Notes: generated from the sequence alone by a model not told the origin. Positions 22,816 through 34,480 are shown, counted from the stretch's first letter. The stretch: DNA of 64,000 nucleotides from Desmodus rotundus (GCF_022682495.2 NC_071390.1:147474583-147538582); one strand, 5' to 3'. Program-made: numbers and translations.

Positions 22816-25214
22816 TTCCTACCCCCACCCACACACAGAGTTTGAAATGCGGATACTTTTGACTACTTGGGACTAAGCAGTGTGGGTTTTAATCTTTTTC
22901 TAAAATGTCTTCCAAGATTTGCATGTTCATCAAAGTGTCCCCAGTTGGGGAGGATTAGCAAGAGCGATGCTGCTGTGGGGCTGGCGCAGGGGGCATTCTC
23001 CCAGCCCCTCAGAAGCAGTACGGACCTGCACTGAGTCTGCCCAGCTCTCTCTCCAGGTGAAGTGCTGGCTGAGCAGGAGCCAGGAGCCAGCTGGGAGGAG
23101 AGAGGTTTGGCAGAGGTCCTCTGGGGGTGAGGCGCACCCTCCTTCCTGGCCTTGCCCACCTCTCTAGCGTTTCCAGGCCTGATCTTGCCTTCGCTGACAT
23201 TGGCAAATGTTGCACATGAGCCGCCCGGTCACATGTGGTTGTGTTTAACTCTACAGAACTTTGAACCAACCTCAAGCTGCGCCAGAGGGGAGATCAAAGT
23301 CAACAAAGTGTATGTATTTTATAAACGGTGAACTTTTGTGAAGAAACCAAACTCATTTAGGCCAAAGCCAAGGGGAGTGCTATGTTTTGACTGATGCATA
23401 AGACAAAGAAAGAAGGTTGTTTCCCCTGTGTGTTATTTGGTTTTTTTAAAAGACTGTTTATCAAAGTCTGTACTTTAAAATAAACATAGAGAACTCTCGT
23501 GTTCTTTCTGTAAACACACTGGAGTCCTTTGAAGCCAAGGATAATGAGTATGATAGCAGATGACTGTTTATCCTCTCCTGGGCTCCGTGTTTAGTTAGCT
23601 GGGTCTTGAAAACCTTAAACCTCTTTCACCCTTGAGAGAGATTTTCAGAATTGACTCTGTCAGAGCAGAGGGAGAGGAAGAGACCTCAGGAGTTAACAGC
23701 TATATTGTCACTTCTCTGCAGACAAGGTCCTCTCCCAAGGGGCCACACAGCCTGGGTGACGGCTCTTCTTTCCCTGCTTTTGTACTCAAGCCTAACCCAC
23801 TGGAGTCCTCTTACCTGCTTGCCTGGGTCCCTACCAGCCTCTCCACCCGGTGCTGTGCTGGTACGTGTTGAAACATCAGCTCCTGGAGCGAGGAGAGCAA
23901 CCCTAGTGTGTGGCACTTGCTAGTTTCCCTGGTGTTCTGGTCCCGTTGTGGCCCATGACAAGCTACTCGCATCACCCATGGGACAGTGTGCTGGGGCGAG
24001 ATGGGCCCAGTGCCCCAGGTGACCAAACAGGCCCCGAGAACCGGGGCCTCCAGCTCTGCCCCCTTCTGCCAACCTTTCTGTCCTGGACCTGGGGGTCAAC
24101 ACTTCATTTCAGTAATTATTCTGAAGGACAATTTTCTTCAATACAGGGAAAGTTTCTTTTCTCGCTTAATGTTTCTCTCCTGTACTTTAGATGCTGGTTT
24201 CCATTTTCTTTGCTCCATTAGCTTGTAGCAATCAGCGGGGCTATTCTGGTCACTTCCTTTGTACAGTTCCTTGAATTGTTTCGATGCCATTGTATGATTC
24301 ACAGAGCCCAGCTTCCTTTCTCCTGTTAGGCAGCTGGGAAAATCAAGCCGCCTGCATACTTTCCTGTGTTAGCTGCTGTATCCTGAAGTCACTCATGCCT
24401 AGCTGGGCAGGGGTTGTGCTGTGGGCCCAGCGCCCAGCTCTCCCAGGCATCAGAGATGTTTCTTGAGGAATGGAAAGCCGTCCTGAGAGAAGGCTGGGGT
24501 GTCTGGGAGGAGGAAGTTTTTCCGCTTAGCTTAAAGGTTTCGGTGGGTGAGTGTGGGTCCCACATCCTGTCATAAATCTGGAGTCAGGATACCTATTCAA
24601 GATGATGAGAGCTTTGTTCAAACACATACACACAGATTTCGACCTCGTGGTTTTAAAACGGACACTTAAGTAATGCTTTGAAAAGAGGCTGAGGACTCAA
24701 CAGACACTGCGTGTAGCTGGCAGGCAGTCACAGGGCCAGGGGAGTCTGGTGTGGCCAAGAAGGGCCAGGTGTGGCTAAGAAGGTCCCGGCTGTAGTCCTG
24801 GGCTGGCAGTCCTTATCTCACAGAGCCTGACTCCTCAGCAGCTTACCAGGACTGAGATAGGGCCCAAAGAACTCTTCTGAGGAAACGGTCTTGAAATCAA
24901 AGCAGCTGAGCTTTATGGTGACTGTTTGGATCCAGGACCCACCGTGGCTGCTCTGGTTGCAGCTGGAACTGTGGTGGAGCAGATGGGGGAGAAGACCCCA
25001 AAGGCTTCCTCCCACCCTGCCTCCCTGTTCCTGAAGAATCTGATGCCTGCTCTGTGGTCTGCGGCAAGGGAAGGGGTGATCCTTTAGAAGGGCTTATACC
25101 CAATTAGAATTAGAGGGAGACAGTAGAACTCCACAGTTTGAGTGATGACTTTACCACAGTTCTGTTCCCTCCTGGCCACCCTCCAATCAGTGAATCTATT
25201 ATTCCTAACACTGG
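22816..25214. other. Unassigned sequence; one 20 bp tandem duplication
   Basis: Two near-copies of GGTGTGGCCAAGAAGGGCCA occur back to back at about 24,749-24,788. The long overlapping open frames at 22,863-24,228 reflect moderate GC content and show no domain. No exon recognised. Confidence 0.4.
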
Positions 25215-25375
25215 TAATAACAACAGAAGATGTATCAGTGATCCTCTCATTTAACTTTGACATTAACCTGGTAAGTTACGTGTTTTATTATTCTTCCTGT
25301 TTTATAGCCAGGAGATGGAGGCTTAGAGGGAGGGAGGGTATTATTTGCCCAGGGTCACAACTGAGCCAAAGTAAG
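25215..25375 (+). mobile_element. MIR SINE fragment
   Basis: ATCCTCTCATTTAACTTTGA, TTATTATTCTTCCTGTTTTA and TTTGCCCAGGGTCACAAC follow MIR order. Confidence 0.75.
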
Positions 25376-25455
25376 TTACTAGTATGTTTCTAGTAACTAG
25401 AATATAACCTCGAACGTACAAGTAACTGCACTAAAACCCAGCACATACTAGTAAC
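25375..25455. repeat. Perfect 13 bp inverted repeat
   Basis: GTTACTAGTATGT at 25,375-25,387 is the exact reverse complement of ACATACTAGTAAC at 25,443-25,455, with a 55 nt loop. The loop also holds TCTAGTAACTAG, so parts occur in direct as well as inverted order. Confidence 0.85.
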
Positions 25456-26094
25456 TAGACCATGACCTAGAGTAGAGATGATATTCCAGAACCTCCACCA
25501 CTCCTTCCCCAGAGACACAGTGGCCTTCAGGTTTCCCATGAGAAGCAGCAAGGAGTGCTCAGTGGGCTCCGGGGTTTGTCCTTACCTGTCCCCACCTCTC
25601 CCAGGCTCTGCCTTTCCTCTGGGTCTTGGTTTCCATCTGCTGGCTCACACCTACATTCCTCTGACCCATCTAATCCTTTTGGATAGATGACCCAGCCAGA
25701 CAGTTGGCCTGACTTCTTTCTGTTTCACTTTGGCCTTGAACTCTGAGCTCAGGGTCAGGCCCTGTAGTCCATAAGCAAGGTCTGCTTTGCTCCTTGACCT
25801 GGCTCATTGCCCCCAGGTGGGAGGGGGCCTGGACAGAGAGGCCACCCTCTTTGCTGCTTGCTCCTTGAGTGGAGACATGGACCCAGACTCACACTCTCCT
25901 CCCATTCCTCGGTGCCTGAGTCTCTCCCTGATCCAGCTGGAGTGTGACTCCTCCTCAGGGTGGCAGCGCAAATCCAGCCAGGGCACACCCGCTCCATTAT
26001 TGTCCAGAGTGTGATAGCCATGGTTGGCAATGCCCAAAGTAGGAGACCAGACAGGGACTGAGTCTTGGGTCTGTACGTGGTCTAGTTAACCACT
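25456..26094. other. Unassigned sequence
   Basis: Nothing recognised. Overlapping frames on both strands at 25,755-26,037 carry no domain. Confidence 0.4.
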
Positions 26095-26275
26095 GGAGAC
26101 TTTGACTTCCCTCTGTGTGTTTGCGTTGCCTTCCCTGCACAATGAGGGTAAGACTAGCATTGACGTCCTGGAGCTGTTTGGAGGGTTCAATGGGTTAGCA
26201 TAGCAAGGAGCTGAGAACAGTGCTTGGCTCAGGGTAATTCTCATCTGAGGGTCAGCATTCGCGTTATTCTCCACT
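26095..26275 (+). mobile_element. MIR SINE fragment
   Basis: Text from TTTGACTTCCCTCTGTGTGT through GGTTCAATGGGTTAGCATAG to GAGAACAGTGCTTGGCTCAG fits the 3' half of MIR. Confidence 0.65.
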
Positions 26276-28013
26276 GGTTACTTCACTTCTCCTGGGGTCC
26301 TGATCCGTGGTTGCTACTCAGCGATGGCCAGGTCACAGAACCAAAATAAATGACTCTGTCCTGTTCGGCCCAGCCGTGTGAGTAACCACGCACGTTCACA
26401 GTGTGGTGGTTGGCTCGATGAGACCCAGCTGACCCTTAATTCTAGTTGATCCTGAGTTACCAGACAGTGTCCAGGGGCCTGAACTAGCTAGTTCCTCCAA
26501 AGGGAGGGAGGAACTTTCAGCGCCGTAGTAGTCTGGTATTCTAAATTCCTAAAATTCCCCAAGTGGCTTTTGACAAATCACACAGTCCTGCTCAACCCCA
26601 AATTATCACATCTAGGTGGTCTAATGGCTGCTCAGAACTGTACATGGAAATGTATACTGAAAATTAGAAAGAGTGGCCCCCCCCTACAGCCATCTTGTAT
26701 GTAGAACATAAAATAACAGTAAATACCAGAGCAAATAGTTAGTGGTATAGGCTGGTGGGTAAGCTGCAGGTGATGAGTACCTGAGTACCTGCCTCACAGA
26801 ACCACAGGTGGGGTTCTGCAGTTTGTGTGACCTCACCACGTGCTTGGTCTGCAAGATTCCTTGTCTTTGCTGGTTTGGCCCCAGGTCGGCGTGTGGCGAG
26901 GTGATTCCCCGAACCCTGGCCCTGTCGCTGTAGAATCTGCACAGTGGCTCAGGAGAGACCTGGGGGGACAGGGGCCAGGCAGCTTGCAGTCCCAGCCTGC
27001 GCAGACACCCTGCTCTGGCTTACTTAAGCCCACCACTCAGATGCTGTGGGTGAGCTGTCCAGAGAGCCAAGTAAATAAACAGCCTGACTACCACCAGGGG
27101 GACAGGAATCCCTGTCCCTCTGCAGTGGAAGGGTAGAGTGACACACTTTCATAGCCTTTAGGACCTTCTCTCAGTCTGGCAAAAATTAAGGAGGAATTTA
27201 TTGTAATGTCGTAGCTGCAAGCAAAACATCCTGAGGGCCATCTGTCATGTGAGCCCCACGGTCTTACAGACAGTCGTCACTCTTCTGCAGTGTCGTGTCT
27301 GGGTGCTCAGTCCCTGGAAGCCGAATGGGCTCTTCACTGCTGCTGGGCTTCACACACAGTGAGCCTCCATCATCCTGTCAGGGAGCTGAGGCCACACCTG
27401 GGGCTGGAGGTGCTATGTTCTCAGGCTCACGTTTGTGCCTCATGTACTTGCTTTTGCCAACAGGTGAAAATTACCTGTTGTGTACGTTTTTGTGAGGATC
27501 CATGAGAAAAGTTAGGTCGCAGCTCTTTGAGGCAGCGAGGACTATTGAGAGGTCGGCCGGCAGAAAACACAGTATTTGGAAGTGAGGGAGAGCTTTCAAA
27601 CCCAGACCCAGCTCACCAGCACCCAGATCTGGAAAACCAGCTACCTAACAACAGGGACCTTTCCTTGAGAAACAGTGCCGTGGACTGTGTGGTCCTGGGG
27701 AGTGTGCTCGCCTGCCTGAGGGCATAAAGGTTAGGCCCCGCCCACTCACCACACAGCTGGGAGCACAGCAAACTCTTCCTGCAGATGCCCTCCTCCCATG
27801 TCGGTTCTCTGCCTCTCATTTGCTCCCCCTTTTCCTTCATTAAGTCCTTCTCTTGAGGAGAATCTGATTAACTGATTTCCCCTAAGATTCCAATTACTGA
27901 TAAAGCTTGAAATGTTGTTCTTCCCCAGATAATGGTATCTTAAGAGAAGAAGGAAATAGGCCTTTAAGTGTGGAATATCAGATATCAGTGAGTGAGGAGG
28001 AAGCTGGGGTTTT
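26276..28013. other. Unassigned sequence
   Basis: No repeat or exon recognised, apart from the motif listed at 27,088. Open frames are short and domain-free. Confidence 0.4.
27088..27103 (+). promoter_or_regulatory. Possible CTCF-like motif
   Basis: CTACCACCAGGGGGAC contains CCACCAGGGGG, the core of the vertebrate CTCF consensus, with A where C is usual after it. A match this short occurs by chance in 64 kb, so this is only a candidate. Confidence 0.3.
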
Positions 28014-28235
28014 TTTTTAAACGAGTTTATTTTTTAAAGATATTTATTTTTAGTGAGAGGGGAAAGGAAGGGGAAGGAGAGGGAGAGAAACGTCAATGTG
28101 TGGTTGCCTCTCACACGCCCCCCACTGGGGACCTGGCTCACAATCCAGGCATGTGTCGTGGCTGGGAATCGAACTGGCAGCCTTTTGGTTCACAGGCCGC
28201 CTGTGCTCAATCTACTGAGCTACACCAGCCAGGGT
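28014..28235 (-). mobile_element. VES-type SINE
   Basis: Complete antisense copy with T-rich tail, GA-rich arm, box B (GGGAATCGAACTGGC as read on plus) and CAGCCAGGGT head. GGAAGCTGGGGTTTT at 27,999-28,013 and GGAAGCAGGGGTTTT at 28,236-28,250 are the target duplication with one mismatch. Confidence 0.93.
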
Positions 28236-28250
28236 GGAAGCAGGGGTTTT

Positions 28251-29604
28251 GATACACACATGCACACACACATGCACACAGTCACAGTGCACACTTTCTG
28301 GGAAGTGTGCAAATCTGTACTGCTTTCTGGTGGATAGGGAGGTCAGTGCTGGCTCTTCTCGCGGTGGGAGCAAAGAAAGAAGACACTGTCCAGACCTGTG
28401 TGTCATCCCTTCCTCCCTGACCCTTACTGAGTGCCTAGCACATGCAGGCCTTGTCCTGAATGCTTTCTTTCCTGGCTTGCTAAACTGGAGACTTGCTGAG
28501 GCTTCAGTCTTACACGTGTGCTGGAGGACCGAGGATGTTCCTCCTGGAAGCCCTGGCCTGAAGCCACCCTAATGGCCCAGCACTCCCTGGCACTGACAGA
28601 CCCAGGCTGGCCAGGCCCCTGTCTAGCTCGCTGGCCCGCAGGGCAGACGGCATTTCCTCCCTGGCCGAAGCTGGCCCTGAGTGGAATGCTGGTGCTCCTG
28701 CCACAACTTCACCCCCTCCCCAGCTCTAGCAGTCTCAGGACAGAGGGATCCGGTGGTGTCGGGTTGCTCGGCCCTGGCTGCAGGACTGTCCTGTTTGTCT
28801 GGACTCTCCCCATGCATGGCGGGTGAGTGAAAACATTCCACTCTTCTCCTCCCCTCTCGCATCTGCCGGCCCTGCCAGAATTCCTGTCTGAATTTCCCGG
28901 CATTAACAGTGATGTGCTCTCACCCAGAAGTTCCCAAGAGCTCACTTCAGTGGATAATTGTTTCTGCAGGAGGGACCCCGATGGTTTTTCCGTTTCTGCT
29001 TCCATAATATGGAGTGAAACCCACACTTCATTGAAAGCAGATGGTGAACTCGTCCCTCGATGTGCAAGGGGAGACGCAGGGCTGGGATGCTTCTGATTTG
29101 TCTGCCTTCTGGGCAGCCAGGCACTGGTCGGGGCTGGGTCCCTGGGGCCTGGGCTCTACTGGTGAGTGCAAGAAGCCCGGGAGGAATGGACGCAAACAGC
29201 AGGTGGAAGGGGGCCATTAGGGAAGGTAGAGACGGAGAGAAGGAAGGAAAACGATAGTGGAAGAGACACACCCAGGGTCCTTCAGGTCTCTCATTCCTGT
29301 GCTCTGAGACTCACCATGTCAGATTCTCGGGGAGGTGCGTGCCTCAGGCCTCTGCCCCTGCAGAAGAAATTGGTACTAAAGCCTCAGCTGCAGAGACCCC
29401 AGCCTGACCTTATTCCCACCTGCCTCTGTATAATGTAATGAGAAGCATGTTCTCCACCAGATCTTTCCCAAGAGCATAAACCCTATTTCTCTGTCTCCAA
29501 AAAAGGGCAAAACCCTATTTCTCTGGCTGCTCCCCACGCTGCCCAACAATAAACTTCTCCGCCAAAGCCCTTCCCAGACCTTCTGTCATTCCCAACCTGT
29601 GATA
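28251..29604. other. Unassigned sequence, with short CA run
   Basis: An imperfect CA/TG-rich run lies at 28,255-28,292. AAACCCTATTTCTCTG is present twice near 29,478 and 29,511. No gene recognised, although several overlapping frames exceed 80 codons. Confidence 0.4.
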
Positions 29605-30370
29605 TGGTGACTTATAATAAAAAATATGTATTTGGTCTTTGTCCCATTCCTGGCACATGGTTCCTAAAACTCTTGGAATCTCTTAAGTGAGGAGAGTGAT
29701 AAAGGTATCTTTTGTTATGGTAATGAGGTGACTTTTGGACTGAACCTAAGGACTGGGGCTGGTTGCCAGGAGAAACAAGCTTGTGATTAGAGGGCTGGAT
29801 TTCAGTTCTACCAGACCTCCCAGAAGGGGAGAGGGGCTGGAGGTTGAACCAGTCACCAATGGCCAATGATCTAATCATTCCTGCCTTGTGATAAAGCCTC
29901 CATAAACCCCAAATGGACAGGGCTCAGAGAGCTCTCAGGTTGGTGGGACGTGGAGATCTGGGGAGGTGGTGCGCTGGGAGAGAGCGTGGACTTTTCCCAC
30001 CCCTGCCCGCATACCCTGCCCTACGCACCTCTTCCATTGGGCTGTTCCTGAGTTATACCCTTGTATAATAAGCCAGTAATTTAGTAAGTAAATGTTGCTC
30101 TGAGTCCTCCGAGCTTCTCTGACAAATTAATCGAACTCAAGGAAGGGGCTGTTAGAACCTCCCACTTACAGCCATTTGGTCAGAAGCACCCGCGACAACC
30201 TGGACTTGCGACTGTGTCTGAAGTGGGAGGAAGGGCAGTCTTGTGGGGCGGAGCCTTTAAACCATGGGATCTGGTGCTGTCTCCAGATAGGTAGTGTCGG
30301 AATTGGGTTGAACTCTAGACACCCAGCTGGTGTCTGAGAATTGCTCAGTGGTTTGAGGAACCCCCCCCCC
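29605..30370 (+). mobile_element. LTR-like old mammalian repeat
   Basis: TTTGTCCCATTCCTGGCACA, CTGGGGCTGGTTGCCAGGAG, TGTTCCTGAGTTATACCCTT and AACCTGGACTTGCGACTGTG, in this order, match a common old LTR-like repeat that I recognise but cannot name. It ends near CAGCTGGTGTCTGAGAATTG, next to a C10 tract. Confidence 0.55.
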
Positions 30371-31034
30371 ACATTTGAATTGGGTGCAGCACCCTTCACC
30401 ACCCACATTGTCAGTCTGGGACCTCTCTTACTTTCTCTGGAGGCTTGATGATCCCTTCCTCCTTTGAAGTCCCCTTTCACTTTTTGCCTGCCATCCTGGC
30501 TTGATTCCATACACAGTCTGTCTTATGTTCTTCCCCTTCCACGAATCTCTCTTGGTCTCCGAGTAGAACCTTTCATTCTCCTGTAAGCACTCGCAGGCTG
30601 TGCCGTGGAATGCTGGCCTCTCAGGGCACACTGCTGAGCAAGGAATGATTGACTGGTTCATCAATTCATATGTTTATAGAATGAGGGCTGTTGCAAACCT
30701 GTGCTTGGGATGTCACCAACCACTTAAGGTGCCACATCTGTGGGTTAAGAGAAGCTGACTTTATTGTCGTCAGCCTTCCTCCCTGTGTCTGTGTAGGCTC
30801 TCCCAAGGGATGGGAAAGCATGAATCCACATGGATTGCTTCTGCAGGCTGGGAGAAGCTAGTTCACCTTGAACTTGAAACTTGAAATGTGGCAGAAGGGC
30901 TAGGTCTAGCGCTAAGTGGTTTATGGTTTGCTGGTTGGTTTGTTTTTTGTGGTTGTTATTCTCTGACCCCAAACAGCTTTGTTTTTAGGCCCTGAAAAAT
31001 TGTGACTTTTCTCTTCTAAAAGGATAAGAGTGAT
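30371..31034. other. Unassigned sequence
   Basis: Nothing recognised. Minus-strand frames at 30,428-30,664 and 30,745-30,972 have no domain. Confidence 0.4.
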
Positions 31035-31265
31035 AGAATCCACCACTGAGCCTTTACTATGTATTAGACCCCCCCCACACACACTTTGCAATATGTAATT
31101 CCATAGCACATAGATGAGATGATGCTCTTATTACCCTCATTTTTCTGGTGACTAGACAACTAGAGAAGTTATAAACTTGTCTGAGTCTGAACCGCGAGGA
31201 AGTGGTAGAACAAGGACTGGTTGGGCTAGCTGACTTGAAGGCCAGTGCTCTGGGCACCAGGGCAG
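31035..31265 (+). mobile_element. MIR SINE
   Basis: GAGCCTTTACTATGTATTAG, CTCTTATTACCCTCATTTTT, ACTAGAGAAGTTATAAACTT and the GCCAGTGCTCTGGGC end follow MIR order over almost its whole length. Confidence 0.8.
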
Positions 31266-31609
31266 CGCTGTGCTGGTGAAGGCTCAGAGATCAGGTGGGA
31301 GCCGTGAGAGTGCCTGCATGCTTCCTGCCTCCCCTTGCTCTTAGAGCCTCCCATGGCTGGGATGTGCAGGCCAGCGTGATGCTAAACCAAGCCCATGCTT
31401 TGGATGCGTAGTGTGCTTCAGTCTGACTCACACGTTTTGCTGTTGGGTTTGTCCATCTAGGAAATCTTTTCTCATGGTGGGCCAGGCACAGGCTCACTGG
31501 TGTGCTGCCCAGCTAGAGCCTAGTCAAGGTAATGCACGCCTTCTTGGGAAATCCTGCTCCTTCCCTGATAAGAATACAATGTCCAGAACAGAGCCCCGGG
31601 CCAGGGGCC
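31266..31609. other. Unassigned sequence
   Basis: No gene or repeat recognised between two MIR pieces. Confidence 0.4.
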
Positions 31610-31730
31610 AGGAGGCTGGGACTGGGATTCTGCCATGGACTTTCTCTGGCTGGTACCTTTAAGCAGATCTCTTACTTCTCTGGGCTTCAATTTCTCCTAT
31701 AAAATTGAGGGGCTTGGATGACACAATTGG
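31610..31730 (+). mobile_element. MIR SINE fragment
   Basis: CTCTTACTTCTCTGGGCTTC, then AATTTCTCCTATAAAATTGA, is the MIR core text. The following mariner abuts its right side. Confidence 0.65.
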
Positions 31731-31735
31731 TTATA

Positions 31736-32391
31736 CGAGGTCTGTCCAGAAGGTATCCAGTCATGTAATATGAAAGTTAGAGACATTTATTGAAGAAGAT
31801 ACAAGATACAAGAAACACTGTACATAGGACAATGACACCTCAGTCCCCTTCATGGTAGGTACCTTGGGACCTCACACAGTTCACCATCAGCTGCCCCATC
31901 GTATATTCCTGAATCTCATCAACAGTCTGAAGTCTCTTCCCTTTCAAAGCTGATTTTAGTTTTGGGAAAAGCTAGAAGTTGCAGGGTGCCAAATCTGTGC
32001 TGTAGTGGGGCTGAGTCACCTGGGTGATTTGATGTTTTGCCGAAAAACTCTATACAAGACGTGATGCATGAGCGGGCACATTGTTGTGATGAAGCTGCCA
32101 ATCACCAGTTGGCAGCCTTCTGAATCATTTGAATAGTTTCCGTGGAGGAATATTTAAGCTTAATGGAAAGTTTGATGCAGATTCATTGCTCTACTTGCTT
32201 AGCCATTTTGAATGCGACATCCCCATGTACACATGCTCACTCAACAGTGTCTACCATCCCCACTGACTAGTACAGTGAGGTCATCATTGTTCACACATGC
32301 ACATTCCAGTCCCCTCCCCTTGGCTGCCAGGTTATACCAATGTCGTGCAAACCAATCTTGTTATATTAACAATTTTTCCGAACAGACCTCG
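31736..32391 (-). mobile_element. Mariner-like element, deleted, second family
   Basis: The left end CGAGGTCTGTCCAGAAGGTA and the right end (reverse strand, from 32,391) CGAGGTCTGTTCGGAAAAAT are terminal inverted repeats. Both sit next to TA (31,734-31,735 and 32,392-32,393). At 656 bp it is about half a full mariner. The TIRs differ from the element at 1754, so two mariner lineages are present. Confidence 0.92.
31850..32110 (-). pseudogene. Mariner transposase C-terminal remnant
   Basis: On the minus strand the frame over 31,960-32,040 reads QVTQPHYSTDLAPCNF, then a stop, then LFPKLKSALKG. This is the region of the third catalytic aspartate of mariner transposase, and the aspartate codon is at 31,993-31,995. 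A stop replaces a residue six positions after the cysteine-asparagine-phenylalanine region begins, and the N-terminal DNA-binding part is absent. A neighbouring frame (31,919-32,101) is open for 60 codons but is a frame-shifted reading. The product would be inactive. Confidence 0.8.
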
Positions 32392-32446
32392 TATTCCTCA
32401 CAACTCTAAACATTTGATGATTCAATCACAAAACTCTAGGACATTT

Positions 32447-32691
32447 AAAAAATATATATATTTTATTCTCACTGAGGACATACTCATTGATTTTGGAGAG
32501 GGGAGAGAGAGGGAGAACGAGAGGGAAAGAAACATTAATGTGAGAGAGAAACCGATCAGTCGCCTCTCACACGTGCCCCAACTGGGGACCAAACCCACAA
32601 CCCAGGTATGTGCCCCAACCGGGAATTGAACCCATGACCTTTCAGTTTATGGGATGAGGCTCCAACCAACTGAACCACACTGGTCAGGGCC
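32447..32691 (-). mobile_element. VES-type SINE, longer variant
   Basis: Antisense copy with a duplicated middle (a TGAGAGAGAAACCGATCAGT stretch absent from most other copies here), box B region and head ending GGTCAGGGC. AGGACATTT and AGGGCATTT flank it as a one-mismatch target duplication. Probably an older subfamily. Confidence 0.88.
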
Positions 32692-32933
32692 AGGGCATTT
32701 TTATTCCTATGGGGTTTTTTTCTGTTCAAGTGACTCTGGTTAGACACAACATAATAAAAATACCCTCTGAGATATGGAATGTAAAATGATAGACAATACA
32801 ATGTCAGAATTATTGGAATCTATCTTCTTTGTTAGCCTTTTGTTATGATAATCTAATTTATACTGAGCAAGATACTGTATTCCAAATGATTTTAGTGGCA
32901 ATTTTTATTTACTAAAATGAACTAAGTCCCCCC
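32692..32933. other. Unassigned AT-rich sequence
   Basis: Short spacer between the SINE and the Tigger-like element. Nothing recognised. Confidence 0.4.
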
Positions 32934-33590
32934 TTACCCATTGGAGACACATTCCAGACCCCCAGTGGATGCCTGAAACTGCAGATAGAGCTGAACCCTA
33001 TACATACTATGTTTTCCCCTATGCATACATACCTATGATAAAGTTTAGTTCATAAATTAGACACAGTAAGAAATTATAAACAATAATTATAAAATAAAGC
33101 AATTATAATACACTGTATTAAAAGTTATATGACTGTGATCTCCCTCTTTTTTCTCTCTCTCTCTCTCAAGATATTTTATCATTGTACTCACCTTTTCGCT
33201 TAAAGAAGCACTTTGTGGCTTCTCTCTGGCATATCTGAATTGCTAGCTTCAGTACTCTTGTTCTTTGGGGCCATTATTAAGTAAAATAACAGTGACTTGA
33301 CCCCCAGTGACTTGACTGCGATACTGTGACAATCGACCTGATAACCAACAGGCTGCTGAGAGGCTTCGTAGTGACCGGCGGGCGGGAGCATCTGCAGCAG
33401 CAGCTTAGCGGGGGCCAGTTCACCTCCTGGGCAGAACGGTGAGCATGGCACAATTCGTCATGCTGCTCAGAGTGTCGCCCGGTTCAAAACTTGTGAACTG
33501 TTTATTACTGGAATTTTCCATTTCATATTTTTTGGCTTTGGTTGAACACGGGTAACTGGAACTGCAGAAAGCAAAGCTGCAGGTGAGGAC
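32934..33590. mobile_element. Tigger-like DNA transposon (TcMar), non-autonomous
   Basis: The left part AGTCCCCCCTTACCCATTGG, with CCAGACCCCCAGTGGATGCC, and the right part GGTTGAACACGGGTAACTGG, with AACTGCAGAAAGCAAAGCTG, match the two ends of an old Tigger-type element. The interior carries TATACATACTATGTTTTCCC. No transposase frame. The right TIR is eroded, so the exact end is uncertain. Confidence 0.75.
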
Positions 33591-33599
33591 AGAATACCG

Positions 33600-34480
33600 T
33601 AACAGATAATCAGGAAGTTAGGGCGAGGAATATGATGAAGCGCATGTGCCGGGACCCGCACAGTCGAAGCCTTTGTATACTCTCCCCGTGTTTGGTTTCC
33701 CACTCTCCGCCAGACCTAACCACTATCCGGCACTTTCGCTTTGTCATTCTCCTCCATATCAGACTTGACCTTATGCATAGATATGTAGAATTTCTTCCTG
33801 GGTGAGCATCACATAACAGTATCATAGGGTGTATTTTATTCTGTGACTTGTTTCCTTTCCGCATTTCATGATTTTGATTGCTGTGGATTCATGTCTACTG
33901 ATTGATGATAGACGATTGTATGGATCAATCACAATTTCTCTAAATACCTTTTCCCCTTGGAGAATTTCAGATTCTCCTTGCTTGTCTGCCTTCCTTCCTT
34001 CCTCCCTCCCTTCCTTCCTTCCCTCCTTCCTTCCTTCCCTCCTTCCTTCCCTCCCTCTGTCCTCCCTCTGTCCTCCCTCCCTCCTTCCTTCCTTCCTTCC
34101 TTCCTTCCTTCCTTCCTTCCTTCCTTCCTTCCTTCCTTCCTTCCTTCCTCCCTCCCTCCCTCCCTCCCTCCCTCCCTTCCCTCCTTCCTTCCCTCCCTCT
34201 GTCCTCCCTCCTTCCTTCCTTCCTTCCTTCCTTCCTTCTTCCTTCATCTGTCTTTCTTTCTTATTACTCACAAGGCTCTTCTGAACTTTCCTGTATGTTT
34301 CCTGAACGCAGGCGGACAGTTTTTCTACAAGCGTTGTTGCAGGCCTGAACGTGATGAGATATTTCCAAGTTGCTTTCCAAGGGTTACAGATTTGCCTTCC
34401 TACCCACAGCATATGTTTTCATACACTCAGTAACATTTGATTCGATACTGTCAGATTTTTTTAATAAACAACAAAGTTTT
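33600..34480 (-). mobile_element. Old L1 (L1ME/L1M5-like), antisense, split by a pyrimidine tract
   Basis: CATGTCTACTGATTGATGAT before the tract, and TTCCAAGTTGCTTTCCAAGG with CTTCCTACCCACAGCATATG after it, are antisense L1 landmarks in the right order. The tract thus sits inside the L1. Divergence is high and there is no coding capacity. Confidence 0.55.
33989..34262. repeat. Long (CCTT)n/(CCCT)n polypyrimidine tract
   Basis: About 270 bp of almost pure pyrimidine on the plus strand, in TTCC and CCCT units. A composite unit containing CCCTCTGTCCTCCCTC recurs near 34,053 and 34,195. The long accidental frames here (poly Pro-Ser-Leu on plus, Lys-Glu-Gly-Arg on minus) are not genes. Confidence 0.97.

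Noticed and set aside
33822..34412. 196-codon minus frame and 138/158-codon plus frames
   Set aside because: They are readings of the pyrimidine tract (Lys-Glu-Gly-Arg on one strand, Pro-Ser-Leu on the other), not genes.
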